From Ga0077527 sp038106575 (lineage in GTDB: Bacteria; Pseudomonadota; Gammaproteobacteria; Burkholderiales; SG8-41): a stretch of 14,524 bases of DNA. The stretch covers positions 1 to 14,524 of the forward strand of contig JAYOED010000053.1 of assembly GCA_038106575.1 (NCBI GenBank), given 5' to 3'. Shown in pieces: positions 7,022 to 13,618 of this stretch (positions are counted from its first letter, which is position 1; the number at the start of each line of letters is the position of its first letter). Position numbers and translations under genes: made by a program. The notes under the pieces are model-generated. The model saw nothing but the letters and a program-made list of their open reading frames with translations. It was not told the origin of the DNA and ran no database searches.

Positions 7022-8182
7022 TCAGTCAGCCTGTTTTCTCAGGAAGGCCGGAATGTCCAGCATCTCTACCCCGGACTGTTTCATCGCCTCGATCGTTGCA
7101 TCACGATTGCGACGGCGGATGACGGCCGGTTGTTCCAGCTTGTTGTAATCCAGGTCCACCTCCATGTTGTCGGTTCCGGTTTTCTGGGATACAACCACTA
7201 TCGGTTTCGGCATTTGCCGCGCCAGCGGCTTGCCCAGACCGGTCGCGACTATGGTCACGCGCAAGCTGTCTTCCAGGCTTTCGTCGTACACCGTGCCGAC
7301 AATGACCGTCGCCGACTCGGCAGCAAACGCCTTGATCGTCTCCATGACATCGTACATCTCCTGCAACTGAAAGGTCCCCTTGCTTGCCGAAATGTTGACC
7401 AACACCCCGCGCGCGTCCGAAATGTTGATGTCTTCCAGCAAAGGGCAGGCCACCGCCTGCTCCGCGGCCTCGCGGGCGCGCCCCGTACCGGCAGCCTTGG
7501 CAGAACCCATCATCGCCATCCCCATCTCGGCCATCACCGTGCGCACATCAGCAAAATCGACATTGATCATGCCGGGGCAGCTGATGATCTCCGCGATACC
7601 GGCTACTGCGCCGTGCAGAACGTCATTAGCGGCTCGGAAGGCCTCGTCGAGCGTAATCGCGTTACCCAATACCTGCATCAGTTTGTCGTTGGGTATCACG
7701 ATCAACGAATCGACGTGCTGCGCCAAAGCATCCAGGCCCTCCTGCGCCACGCGCTGCCGCTTGCCTTCGAAAGCGAACGGCTTGGTCACCACGGCTACTG
7801 TGAGAATGCCCAGCTCCTTGGAGACCTCCGCCACCACCGGGGCTGCGCCAGTCCCCGTGCCACCACCCATGCCCGCGGTCAGAAACAGCATATCCGCACC
7901 GGAAATCAGCTCGGCGATGCGTTCACGATCCTCGAGTGCTGCCTGGCGCCCGATTTCGGGGTTTGCACCTGCTCCCAGTCCCTTGGTGATTTCGCCACCC
8001 AGTTGCAGCTGGGTTTTCGCCTGATTCCTCTTGAGTGCCTGGGCATCCGTATTGGCACAAATGAATTCCACTCCCTGCACGCCCTGCACAATCATGTGAT
8101 CCACCGCGTTGCCGCCACAGCCGCCGACTCCGATCACCTTAATTACCGCTTCCTGCGCCTGTGCATCAATCAGTTCAATCAT
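7022..8182 (-). CDS. ftsZ: Cell division GTPase FtsZ
   Basis: FtsZ is the tubulin-like GTPase that forms the division ring. The 386-residue product has the nucleotide loop KVIGVGGCGGNAVDHM near the start (with a Cys where relatives often have Gly or Ala), the tubulin signature GGGTGTG at 106-112, and the T7 loop NVDFADV at 207-213 with the GTP-hydrolysis residues D209 and D212. The C-terminal peptide DIPAFLRKQ (376-384) is the usual docking site for FtsA, ZipA-type and Min partners. The disordered linker before it is short. A strong AGGAGG 5 bases before the ATG and a separate promoter after ftsA suggest high independent expression, as expected because FtsZ is needed in large excess over FtsA. 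Confidence 0.98.
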   Translation of the reverse strand: MIELIDAQAQEAVIKVIGVGGCGGNAVDHMIVQGVQGVEFICANTDAQALKRNQAKTQLQLGGEITKGLGAGANPEIGRQAALEDRERIAELISGADMLFLTAGMGGGTGTGAAPVVAEVSKELGILTVAVVTKPFAFEGKRQRVAQEGLDALAQHVDSLIVIPNDKLMQVLGNAITLDEAFRAANDVLHGAVAGIAEIISCPGMINVDFADVRTVMAEMGMAMMGSAKAAGTGRAREAAEQAVACPLLEDINISDARGVLVNISASKGTFQLQEMYDVMETIKAFAAESATVIVGTVYDESLEDSLRVTIVATGLGKPLARQMPKPIVVVSQKTGTDNMEVDLDYNKLEQPAVIRRRNRDATIEAMKQSGVEMLDIPAFLRKQAD

Positions 8183-8187
8183 TTGAG

Positions 8188-8193
8188 CCTCCT
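8188..8193 (-). promoter_or_regulatory. Strong ribosome binding site of ftsZ
   Basis: AGGAGG lies 5 bases upstream of the ftsZ ATG on the minus strand. It is the only perfect Shine-Dalgarno hexamer I found among the genes here and fixes the start at 8182. Confidence 0.85.
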
Positions 8194-8229
8194 TTTTCCG
8201 TAAACAAAGTAATGTTGAAAATTTCCTGC

Positions 8230-8258
8230 ATTAGAAAAATGTTGATCACCGCTGTCAT
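8230..8258 (-). promoter_or_regulatory. Predicted sigma70-type promoter of ftsZ
   Basis: In the 81-base ftsA-ftsZ spacer the minus strand has ATGACA (8258-8253, 5 of 6 to TTGACA), a 17-base spacer and TCTAAT (8235-8230, 5 of 6 to TATAAT). The -35 begins 5 bases past the ftsA stop codon. Initiation near 8223 would give a leader of about 40 bases ending in the strong ribosome binding site. Confidence 0.62.
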
Positions 8259-8263
8259 CCCGT

Positions 8264-9502
8264 TCAAAAATTTCCCGTAAACCAGTTTTTCATTCGTTCT
8301 ACCACCTGCTGGAAGCTGGTGACATGCGATCGCGCCGCCTCGTGCTGCCGGTATTCCTCCACGCCGGCGATTAGCAGGCCAACTCCTGTGGCATAGCGGG
8401 GGTTACGTATCACCTCAGCCAACCCGCCTGTGTATTGCGGCATCCCGATACGCACCGGCATGTGGAAAATTTCCTCGCCCAGTTCAACCATGCCCTGCAT
8501 GGCGCTTGAACCACCTGTCATTACCACCCCTGAAGACAGGAGCTCTTCATGGCCACTTCGCCTCAACTCCGCCTGCACCAGCGAATACAGTTCTTCGACC
8601 CTCGGCTCAATAACCTCGGCCAGTGTCTTGCGCGACAACTGTCGCGTGCTGCGGTCCCCAACCCCGGGAACATCCACCATCTCCTGCGGATTCGCCAGCT
8701 GTGAAAGTGCGCACCCGAACCGCTGCTTGATATCTTCAGCATCCTTGGTCGGTGTACGCAGCGCCATCGCAATGTCATTGGTAATCTGGTCACCGGCGAT
8801 CGGGATTACCGCGGTGTGACGGATCGCACCGTGCGTAAACACAGCCATGTCAGTGGTGCCACCACCAATGTCGACCAGGCACACACCAAGTTCTTTTTCA
8901 TCTTCGGACAGTACCGCCACCGAGGATGCAAGCGGCTGCAGGATCAGGTCGTTGACCTCCAGCCCGCATCGGCGTACACACTTGACGATATTCTGTGCGG
9001 CCGAAACAGCACCGGTGACGATGTGCACCTTGACCTCAAGGCGTAAGCCGGACATTCCCAGCGGCTCGCGCACGTCTTCCTGGCCGTCGATGATGAATTC
9101 CTGGTTAAGCACGTGCAGGATCTGCTGGTCGTTGGGAATCTGTACCGCCTTGGCGGTCTCGATCACGCGATCAATGTCCATCTGCGCGACCTCCTTGTCC
9201 TTGATCGCGACCATGCCCTGCGAGTTGAAGCTTTTGATATGGTTACCGGCGATACCGGCGTAAACCTCCCTGATCTTGCAGTCAGCCATCAGCTCGGCTT
9301 CTTCCAGGGCGCGCTGGATAGCGTTGACCGTGGTCTCGATATTGACTACGACGCCTTTTTTCAGACCGCGCGAGGGATGGCTGCCCATACCGATGATCTC
9401 GAAGCCACCTTCAGGCCTGATCTCGGCAACAATGGCCACAATTTTTGAAGTGCCGATATCCAGTCCAACAACCAGTTTTTTGTTTTCTTTGATTTTGTTC
9501 AT
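8264..9502 (-). CDS. ftsA: Cell division actin-like ATPase FtsA
   Basis: FtsA tethers FtsZ filaments to the membrane and recruits later division proteins. The 412-residue product shows the actin-fold phosphate loops GLDIGTSKIVA (13-23) and DIGGGTTDMAVF (211-222), the adenosine motif VVMTGGSSAMQGM, and a C-terminal amphipathic membrane-targeting helix VVERMKNWFTGNF at the very end. The ATG at 9502 is 12 bases after the ftsQ stop; AGGA overlaps the ftsQ TAG about 10 bases upstream, a rather long spacing. The gene lies in the conserved ftsQ-ftsA-ftsZ order. The protein is cytoplasmic and peripherally bound to the inner membrane. Confidence 0.97.
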   Translation of the reverse strand: MNKIKENKKLVVGLDIGTSKIVAIVAEIRPEGGFEIIGMGSHPSRGLKKGVVVNIETTVNAIQRALEEAELMADCKIREVYAGIAGNHIKSFNSQGMVAIKDKEVAQMDIDRVIETAKAVQIPNDQQILHVLNQEFIIDGQEDVREPLGMSGLRLEVKVHIVTGAVSAAQNIVKCVRRCGLEVNDLILQPLASSVAVLSEDEKELGVCLVDIGGGTTDMAVFTHGAIRHTAVIPIAGDQITNDIAMALRTPTKDAEDIKQRFGCALSQLANPQEMVDVPGVGDRSTRQLSRKTLAEVIEPRVEELYSLVQAELRRSGHEELLSSGVVMTGGSSAMQGMVELGEEIFHMPVRIGMPQYTGGLAEVIRNPRYATGVGLLIAGVEEYRQHEAARSHVTSFQQVVERMKNWFTGNF

Positions 9503-9514
9503 GATTTGTCGTTC

Positions 9515-10185
9515 CTAAATGCCTTTTCCCGCCTTGGCTGCCCGCTCGGACAGCAAACCGCGCACTCGTGCAGCAAATCCGTTGGCATATCGAAGATCAA
9601 CGCTATCCACGGGATGTGTCATGCTTGCAATGGTTACCGGGTAGGCAGCAACGAAACGGCGCAGNNNNNNNNNNNNNNNNNNNNNNNNNNNNNNNNNNNN
9701 NNNNNNNNNNNNNNNNNNNNNNNNNNNNNNTGGTCTTACTGGATCGTCATTTCCTTGGCGGCATCACCCGGTCCGTTGAACATGGGTAACTTCCCGTCGA
9801 AAGCTGCGTCAAACACCTCGCCGTGAGAATTGACCAGCCCGGAGCTCCTCCAGCGCGCAATCGGCACGTGCTCAATCAGGGTCACCTCAAGTCCGCCCGG
9901 CCATCGGCGACGGATATCTGCCCGGCGCACCCACGGCAGATTTGTGAATGCGCTGCGCATGCGACCGATCTGCTGCGTGAAGAACGTACCACGCACTTCT
10001 TGCCTGACGATCGTTTCGATCTGCTCCCGGGTTACATGTACCAGCGGCAACATCACCTTCACTTCAGTAATCGAAAAAACCGGAGAGCGAACTGCAAACG
10101 CCACCAATCCGCAAGTCAGAGCCGCCAGAGACGCAACGACCAGCAGATCGGCCAGCAATCTCAGCGCAGCAGGCCTATCCCACAT
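9515..10185 (-). CDS. ftsQ: Cell division protein FtsQ, split by an assembly gap
   Basis: FtsQ is the bitopic scaffold that links early and late division proteins through FtsB/FtsL. From the ATG at 10185 (GGAG 7 bases upstream) it begins MWDRPAALRLLADLLVVASL with one membrane helix at about 8-32. A POTRA domain follows (FSITEVKV, then LPWVRRADIRRRWPGGLEV and EHVPIARW). At residue 150 the frame meets TAA (9738-9736), five bases before the 66-N gap. Beyond the gap the minus strand reads LRRFVAAYPV, then VDLRYANGFAARVRG, ending AKAGKGI and TAG at 9517-9515: the typical FtsQ C-terminus (49 residues). The gene is therefore whole in nature in all likelihood. The start overlaps ddl by 11 bases. An earlier in-frame ATG at 10221 would add 12 residues inside ddl and has less family support. 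Confidence 0.9.
9665..9730. other. Assembly gap (66 N) inside ftsQ
   Basis: Sixty-six Ns. The two ftsQ parts are in different frames across it. By comparison with E. coli FtsQ, which has about 46 residues between the corresponding points, roughly 140 bases should be missing. The N length is therefore probably an underestimate. Confidence 0.85.
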
Positions 10186-11086
10186 GGGCACACTCCAGTA
10201 TCCGCACGACCAGATCGTCAAACGTCAGCCCGGCCTGTCGTGCTGCCATCGGCACCAGGCTATGCCCCGTCATGCCGGGTGACGTATTCATTTCCAGAAA
10301 CTGCACACTGCCGTCCGGACGGCGGATCAGGTCGGCGCGCCCCCACCCTTCGCAGCCCAGCACCTGCGCACCCTGCAGCACCTGTTCCCGTATCCGAAGC
10401 TCTTCAGCTTCCGGCAAACCGCAAGGGCAGTGATAACGTGTTTCGTCACTAAAATATTTGTTCTGGTAATCGTAATTGCCTTGCGGCGCTTCGATGCGAA
10501 TCAGCGGCAACGCCTGATCTCCGATAAATCCGCCGGTCAGTTCGTAACCGGCGACAAACTCCTCCGCCATAACCATGGAGTCATGACGCGCGGCCAGCGC
10601 ATAGGCTGCTTCAAGATCCGCAACAGCCCCTACCTTGGTTAGGCCGATGGTGGATCCTTCACGCACGGGCTTCACGATAAACGGCAGGCCCAGGCGCTTG
10701 GCGACTCCATTCCAGTCAGACCCTGCATCGACCAGTTCGAAGCGCGGAGTCGGTATGCCTGCAGCAGCCCATACCAGCTTGGTCCGCACCTTGTCCATCG
10801 CCAGCGCGGATGCCATGACACCGCTTCCGGTATAAGGCATGCCCATCAGTTCCAGCGCACCCTGAACTGTGCCGTCCTCTCCATGGCGTCCATGCAGGAT
10901 GATGAACGCACGATCAAAACCGTCGCGCCTGAGCTCGAAAATTTCCCGTTCGGCAGGATCGAATGCATGGGCGTCCAGGCCAGCAGTGCGCAATGCCGCA
11001 AGCACGTTGCTGCCGCTCATCAGCGATATTTCACGCTCCGCACTGCGGCCGCCCATCAACACCGCGATTTTCCCGAACCGGCTCAT
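10175..11086 (-). CDS. ddl: D-alanine--D-alanine ligase
   Basis: Ddl joins two D-alanines with ATP for the peptidoglycan stem peptide, in the cytoplasm. The 303-residue ATP-grasp enzyme shows the N-terminal MGGRSAEREISLMSG, then HGEDGTVQGALELMGMPYTG, ALAMDK, the glycine-rich VKPVREGSTIGLTKV, GWGRADLI and the metal/product site LEMNTSPGMTGHSLVP. The ATG at 11086 overlaps the murB stop as ATGA with GGGGAG 5 bases upstream. A frame opening at 11116 would run 10 residues into murB and is not favoured. The gene ends 11 bases inside ftsQ. Its position in the dcw cluster marks it as the DdlB type. Confidence 0.96.
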   Translation of the reverse strand: MSRFGKIAVLMGGRSAEREISLMSGSNVLAALRTAGLDAHAFDPAEREIFELRRDGFDRAFIILHGRHGEDGTVQGALELMGMPYTGSGVMASALAMDKVRTKLVWAAAGIPTPRFELVDAGSDWNGVAKRLGLPFIVKPVREGSTIGLTKVGAVADLEAAYALAARHDSMVMAEEFVAGYELTGGFIGDQALPLIRIEAPQGNYDYQNKYFSDETRYHCPCGLPEAEELRIREQVLQGAQVLGCEGWGRADLIRRPDGSVQFLEMNTSPGMTGHSLVPMAARQAGLTFDDLVVRILECAHVG

Positions 11087-12051
11087 GCACGCTCCCCAAC
11101 GATGCACACTTCGCATTCCAGATGAATGCCGAATCGTCGCGTCACTTCGTTACGCGCCAGCTCGATCAATGCCTCGATGTCAGCCGTGCTTGCGCCATGG
11201 TCATTGACAATGAAGTTGGCGTGTTTTTCCGAAACGCAGGCCCCGCCGATCCGTCGGCCCTTGAGTCCACAGGCTTCAATGAGCCGCGCTGCATGATCTC
11301 CCGGGGGATTGCGGAAAACAGAGCCGGCGTTGGGTATGCCCAGTGGTTGCGCCGCGATCCGCCGGGCCAGAAGCGCCTTGATTTGGGCACGCGACCGTTC
11401 TGCGTCACCACGGATCATTCTGAAAGTTGCCGCCACAAACCATTCCTCGCTGCTGCCGTGCTCGAGTTTTCCAAGGACGTTCGGCAACTGGCGGCAGCAC
11501 CGCTCAACGCTGCGATAACTAATGCTGTATTGCTGCGGCGTGCGCAAGTGCAGATTACCCGCTCGATCTAGAACCTCCACCTGCGTTACCAGATCCCAGG
11601 TCTCACCGCCATAACAGCCGGCGTTCATCGCCAGTGCCCCGCCGACGGTACCGGGTATTCCGGCAAGAAATTCAGCACCGGCAAGCTCATGCATCGCGGC
11701 AACACGCGCCACTTTCGGACACGCCACTCCCGCCTGCGCCCGGATTTCACCGCCCGATTCGTCCTTGCGCACTACCTGAAAACCGCGCAGAGCCCAATGC
11801 GTGAAAATCACGGTGCCGTCCAGACCGCCGTCACGGACGAGCAGATTACTGCCGAGACCGACCAGATAAACGGGCTCCCGGTCTGGCAGGCCATGCAGAA
11901 ATCTCACCATGTCGTCTAGATCGGCTGGTGCGTAGGTCCGGCGAGCCTTGCCCCCCGCCCGCCAGCTGACATGCCGCGACATGGGCTCGTCACGGCAAAG
12001 TTTCCCGCGCAGGACTTGTGCCAAAATCTGCGTTTGCTCACTCATGTTCAT
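11083..12051 (-). CDS. murB: UDP-N-acetylenolpyruvoylglucosamine reductase
   Basis: MurB reduces UDP-GlcNAc-enolpyruvate to UDP-MurNAc with FAD and NADPH in the cytoplasm. The 322-residue product carries the FAD-binding LVGLGSNLLVRDGG (63-76), GAEFLAGIPGTVGGALAMNAG (125-145), the substrate tyrosine region YSISYRS, the catalytic serine S244 in PNAGSVFRNPPGDHA, and the late acid E314 in LECEV. The ATG at 12051 overlaps the murC stop as ATGA, with GGGG 5 bases upstream; the ATG at 12045 is possible but worse placed. Both ends overlap neighbours by 4 bases, so murC, murB and ddl are probably translated in a coupled way. Confidence 0.96.
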   Translation of the reverse strand: MNMSEQTQILAQVLRGKLCRDEPMSRHVSWRAGGKARRTYAPADLDDMVRFLHGLPDREPVYLVGLGSNLLVRDGGLDGTVIFTHWALRGFQVVRKDESGGEIRAQAGVACPKVARVAAMHELAGAEFLAGIPGTVGGALAMNAGCYGGETWDLVTQVEVLDRAGNLHLRTPQQYSISYRSVERCCRQLPNVLGKLEHGSSEEWFVAATFRMIRGDAERSRAQIKALLARRIAAQPLGIPNAGSVFRNPPGDHAARLIEACGLKGRRIGGACVSEKHANFIVNDHGASTADIEALIELARNEVTRRFGIHLECEVCIVGERA

Positions 12052-13463
12052 GTCGTCCCCGCTGCGCATGTACTGTCCTGCGCGAGCCTGCCAGCCACCG
12101 TTCCGATCGATCCCGCCCCCATGGCCAGTACGACGTCACCGTCACGGACACTGCCGCGTATGGTTTCCGCAAGGTCAGCCACCTGTTCGACAAATACCGG
12201 TTCCACTTTGCCAAGCACGCGTACCGCACGGGCAAGAGCCCGACCGTCGGCGGTGACGATCGGTGTTTCGCCGGCCGGATAAACCTCCGTCAGCAGCAAG
12301 ATATCGACAGTGGAAAGCACACGTGCGAAATCCTCGAAACAATCGCGGGTCCGCGAATATCGGTGCGGCTGAAATGCCAGCACTACCCTGCGCCCGGTAA
12401 ATGCGCCGCGGACAGCGGCAATGGTTGCAGCTATTTCAACAGGGTGATGCCCGTAGTCATCGATCATGTCGAATGCACCCCCACCGACCAGCGGTATCTT
12501 GCCGTAGCATTGAAAGCGCCGACCTACACCCTTGAATTCCGCGAGTGCCTTGACGATTTTTTCGTCGGCGACTCCCACCTCCATGCCTACCGCGATAGCG
12601 GCTAGTGCATTTTGTACGTTGTGGATGCCAGGAAGATTGAGCGTAATGTCGAGATCCGGATAACGCTTGCCGTTCTTGCGCTGGACGCGGAAACGCATAC
12701 GCCCGGCATCGGCGGTCACCGCACTAGCGCGGATCTGCGCCCCTTCGCCAAGACCGTAGGTCACCATGGTGCGGGTAAGTCTGGGCATGATCGCGCGCAC
12801 ATTGACGTCGTCATTGCACAACACCGCCACGCCATAAAAGGGCAAGCGCTCAATAAAATCGACGAACGCCTGCTTCAGCTTGTCCAGCGAATGATCGTAG
12901 GTCTCCATGTGATCGGCATCGATGTTGGTAACCACCGAGATCACCGGCTGCAGATGCAGAAATGAGGCATCAGACTCATCGGCCTCGACAACGATGAATT
13001 CCCCGCTGCCCAGCCGGGCATTCGCGCCGGCACTTTCCAGTCGCCCGCCGATCACAAAGGTGGGGTCGAGCCCGCCTTCGGCGAGCACGCTTGCGGCAAG
13101 GCTGGTGGTCGTGGTCTTACCGTGGGTGCCGGCCACCGCAATGCCCTGCTTCAGACGCATCAGTTCGGCAAGCATCAGTGCTCGCGGGACCACAGGCACC
13201 CGGAGGGCACGGGCTGCGACCACCTCCGGGTTGTCTGCTTTGACCGCAGTGGAAGTCACCACGACATCTGCAGCGCTGACATGTTCTGCTGCATGTCCGA
13301 CATGGAGTCTGGCTCCGAGCGCGGAGAGACGGCGGGTCGAATTATTCTCGCCTAGATCGGAACCGCTGATTGTGTAGCCCAGATTCAACAATACTTCCGC
13401 AATGCCGCTCATGCCGGCACCGCCGATGCCCACGAAATGAACCTGTCTGACCTTGTGGCGCAT
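12048..13463 (-). CDS. murC: UDP-N-acetylmuramate--L-alanine ligase
   Basis: MurC adds the first amino acid, L-alanine, to UDP-MurNAc using ATP. The 471-residue product is of full length: dinucleotide-like N-terminus HFVGIGGAGMSGIAEVLLNLGY, P-loop GTHGKTTTT (112-120), VVEADESDASFLHL, the DADHMETY stretch, and C-terminal DDYGHHPVEI and FQPHRYSRTRD. The start at 13463 gives MRHKVRQVHF, with GGAAG 5 bases upstream. It does not overlap murG as might be expected, but follows a 155-base insert that itself begins with a diverged copy of this start. Nothing in the enzyme looks damaged. Confidence 0.97.
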   Translation of the reverse strand: MRHKVRQVHFVGIGGAGMSGIAEVLLNLGYTISGSDLGENNSTRRLSALGARLHVGHAAEHVSAADVVVTSTAVKADNPEVVAARALRVPVVPRALMLAELMRLKQGIAVAGTHGKTTTTSLAASVLAEGGLDPTFVIGGRLESAGANARLGSGEFIVVEADESDASFLHLQPVISVVTNIDADHMETYDHSLDKLKQAFVDFIERLPFYGVAVLCNDDVNVRAIMPRLTRTMVTYGLGEGAQIRASAVTADAGRMRFRVQRKNGKRYPDLDITLNLPGIHNVQNALAAIAVGMEVGVADEKIVKALAEFKGVGRRFQCYGKIPLVGGGAFDMIDDYGHHPVEIAATIAAVRGAFTGRRVVLAFQPHRYSRTRDCFEDFARVLSTVDILLLTEVYPAGETPIVTADGRALARAVRVLGKVEPVFVEQVADLAETIRGSVRDGDVVLAMGAGSIGTVAGRLAQDSTCAAGTT

Positions 13464-13618
13464 TAGGGCTTCCCCTCCACCATCATCCACCTATCGGCGG
13501 TGGATCCCGCACGCGGCCGGTCGCATCCCGTACAAAAACTATGTGCGGGACCCTGCTCCCTGCAAGCATGAATCTCGCCTTTACCCACAAAATGCACTTG
13601 TCGGATCTTGTACCTCAT
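13463..13618 (-). pseudogene. 51-codon frame starting with a diverged copy of the murC 5' end
   Basis: The minus strand has an ATG at 13618 that overlaps the murG stop as ATGA. It reads MRYKIRQVHFVG against MRHKVRQVHFVG of murC: 10 of 12 residues identical, 27 of 36 bases identical, and 6 of the 8 differing codons synonymous. After GKG the likeness to MurC ends. The frame continues through HACREQGPAHSFC, TGCDRPRAG and WMMVEGKP and stops at TAA (13465-13463), which shares its last A with the murC ATG (TAATG). It thus bridges murG and murC without a break. The simplest reading is a relic of an older murC start at its usual place beside murG. A translated leader peptide is an alternative, and an assembly join of two strain variants is another. 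The copy itself is clear; its meaning is not. Confidence 0.65.
13485..13550. repeat. Cluster of inverted repeats in the murG-murC interval
   Basis: Two palindromes sit side by side. ATCCACC / GGTGGAT (13485-13491 and 13499-13505, loop 7) adjoins TCCCGCAC / GTGCGGGA (13505-13512 and 13543-13550, loop 30). Inside the larger loop lies TCCCGTAC (13526-13533), one base different from TCCCGCAC, so the arm at 13543-13550 could pair with either copy. No T run follows, so it is not a classical terminator. Confidence 0.6.

Noticed and set aside
7130..8203. A 357-codon plus-strand frame covering nearly all of ftsZ
   Set aside because: It is antisense to a clearly coding, conserved gene, its translation has no recognisable fold (His/Arg-rich, typical of a GC-biased shadow), and it has no convincing ribosome binding site.
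8215..8276. Repeated AAAATTTCC near 8219 and 8268
   Set aside because: Two short AT-rich matches, one inside the ftsA end; too short to distinguish from chance.
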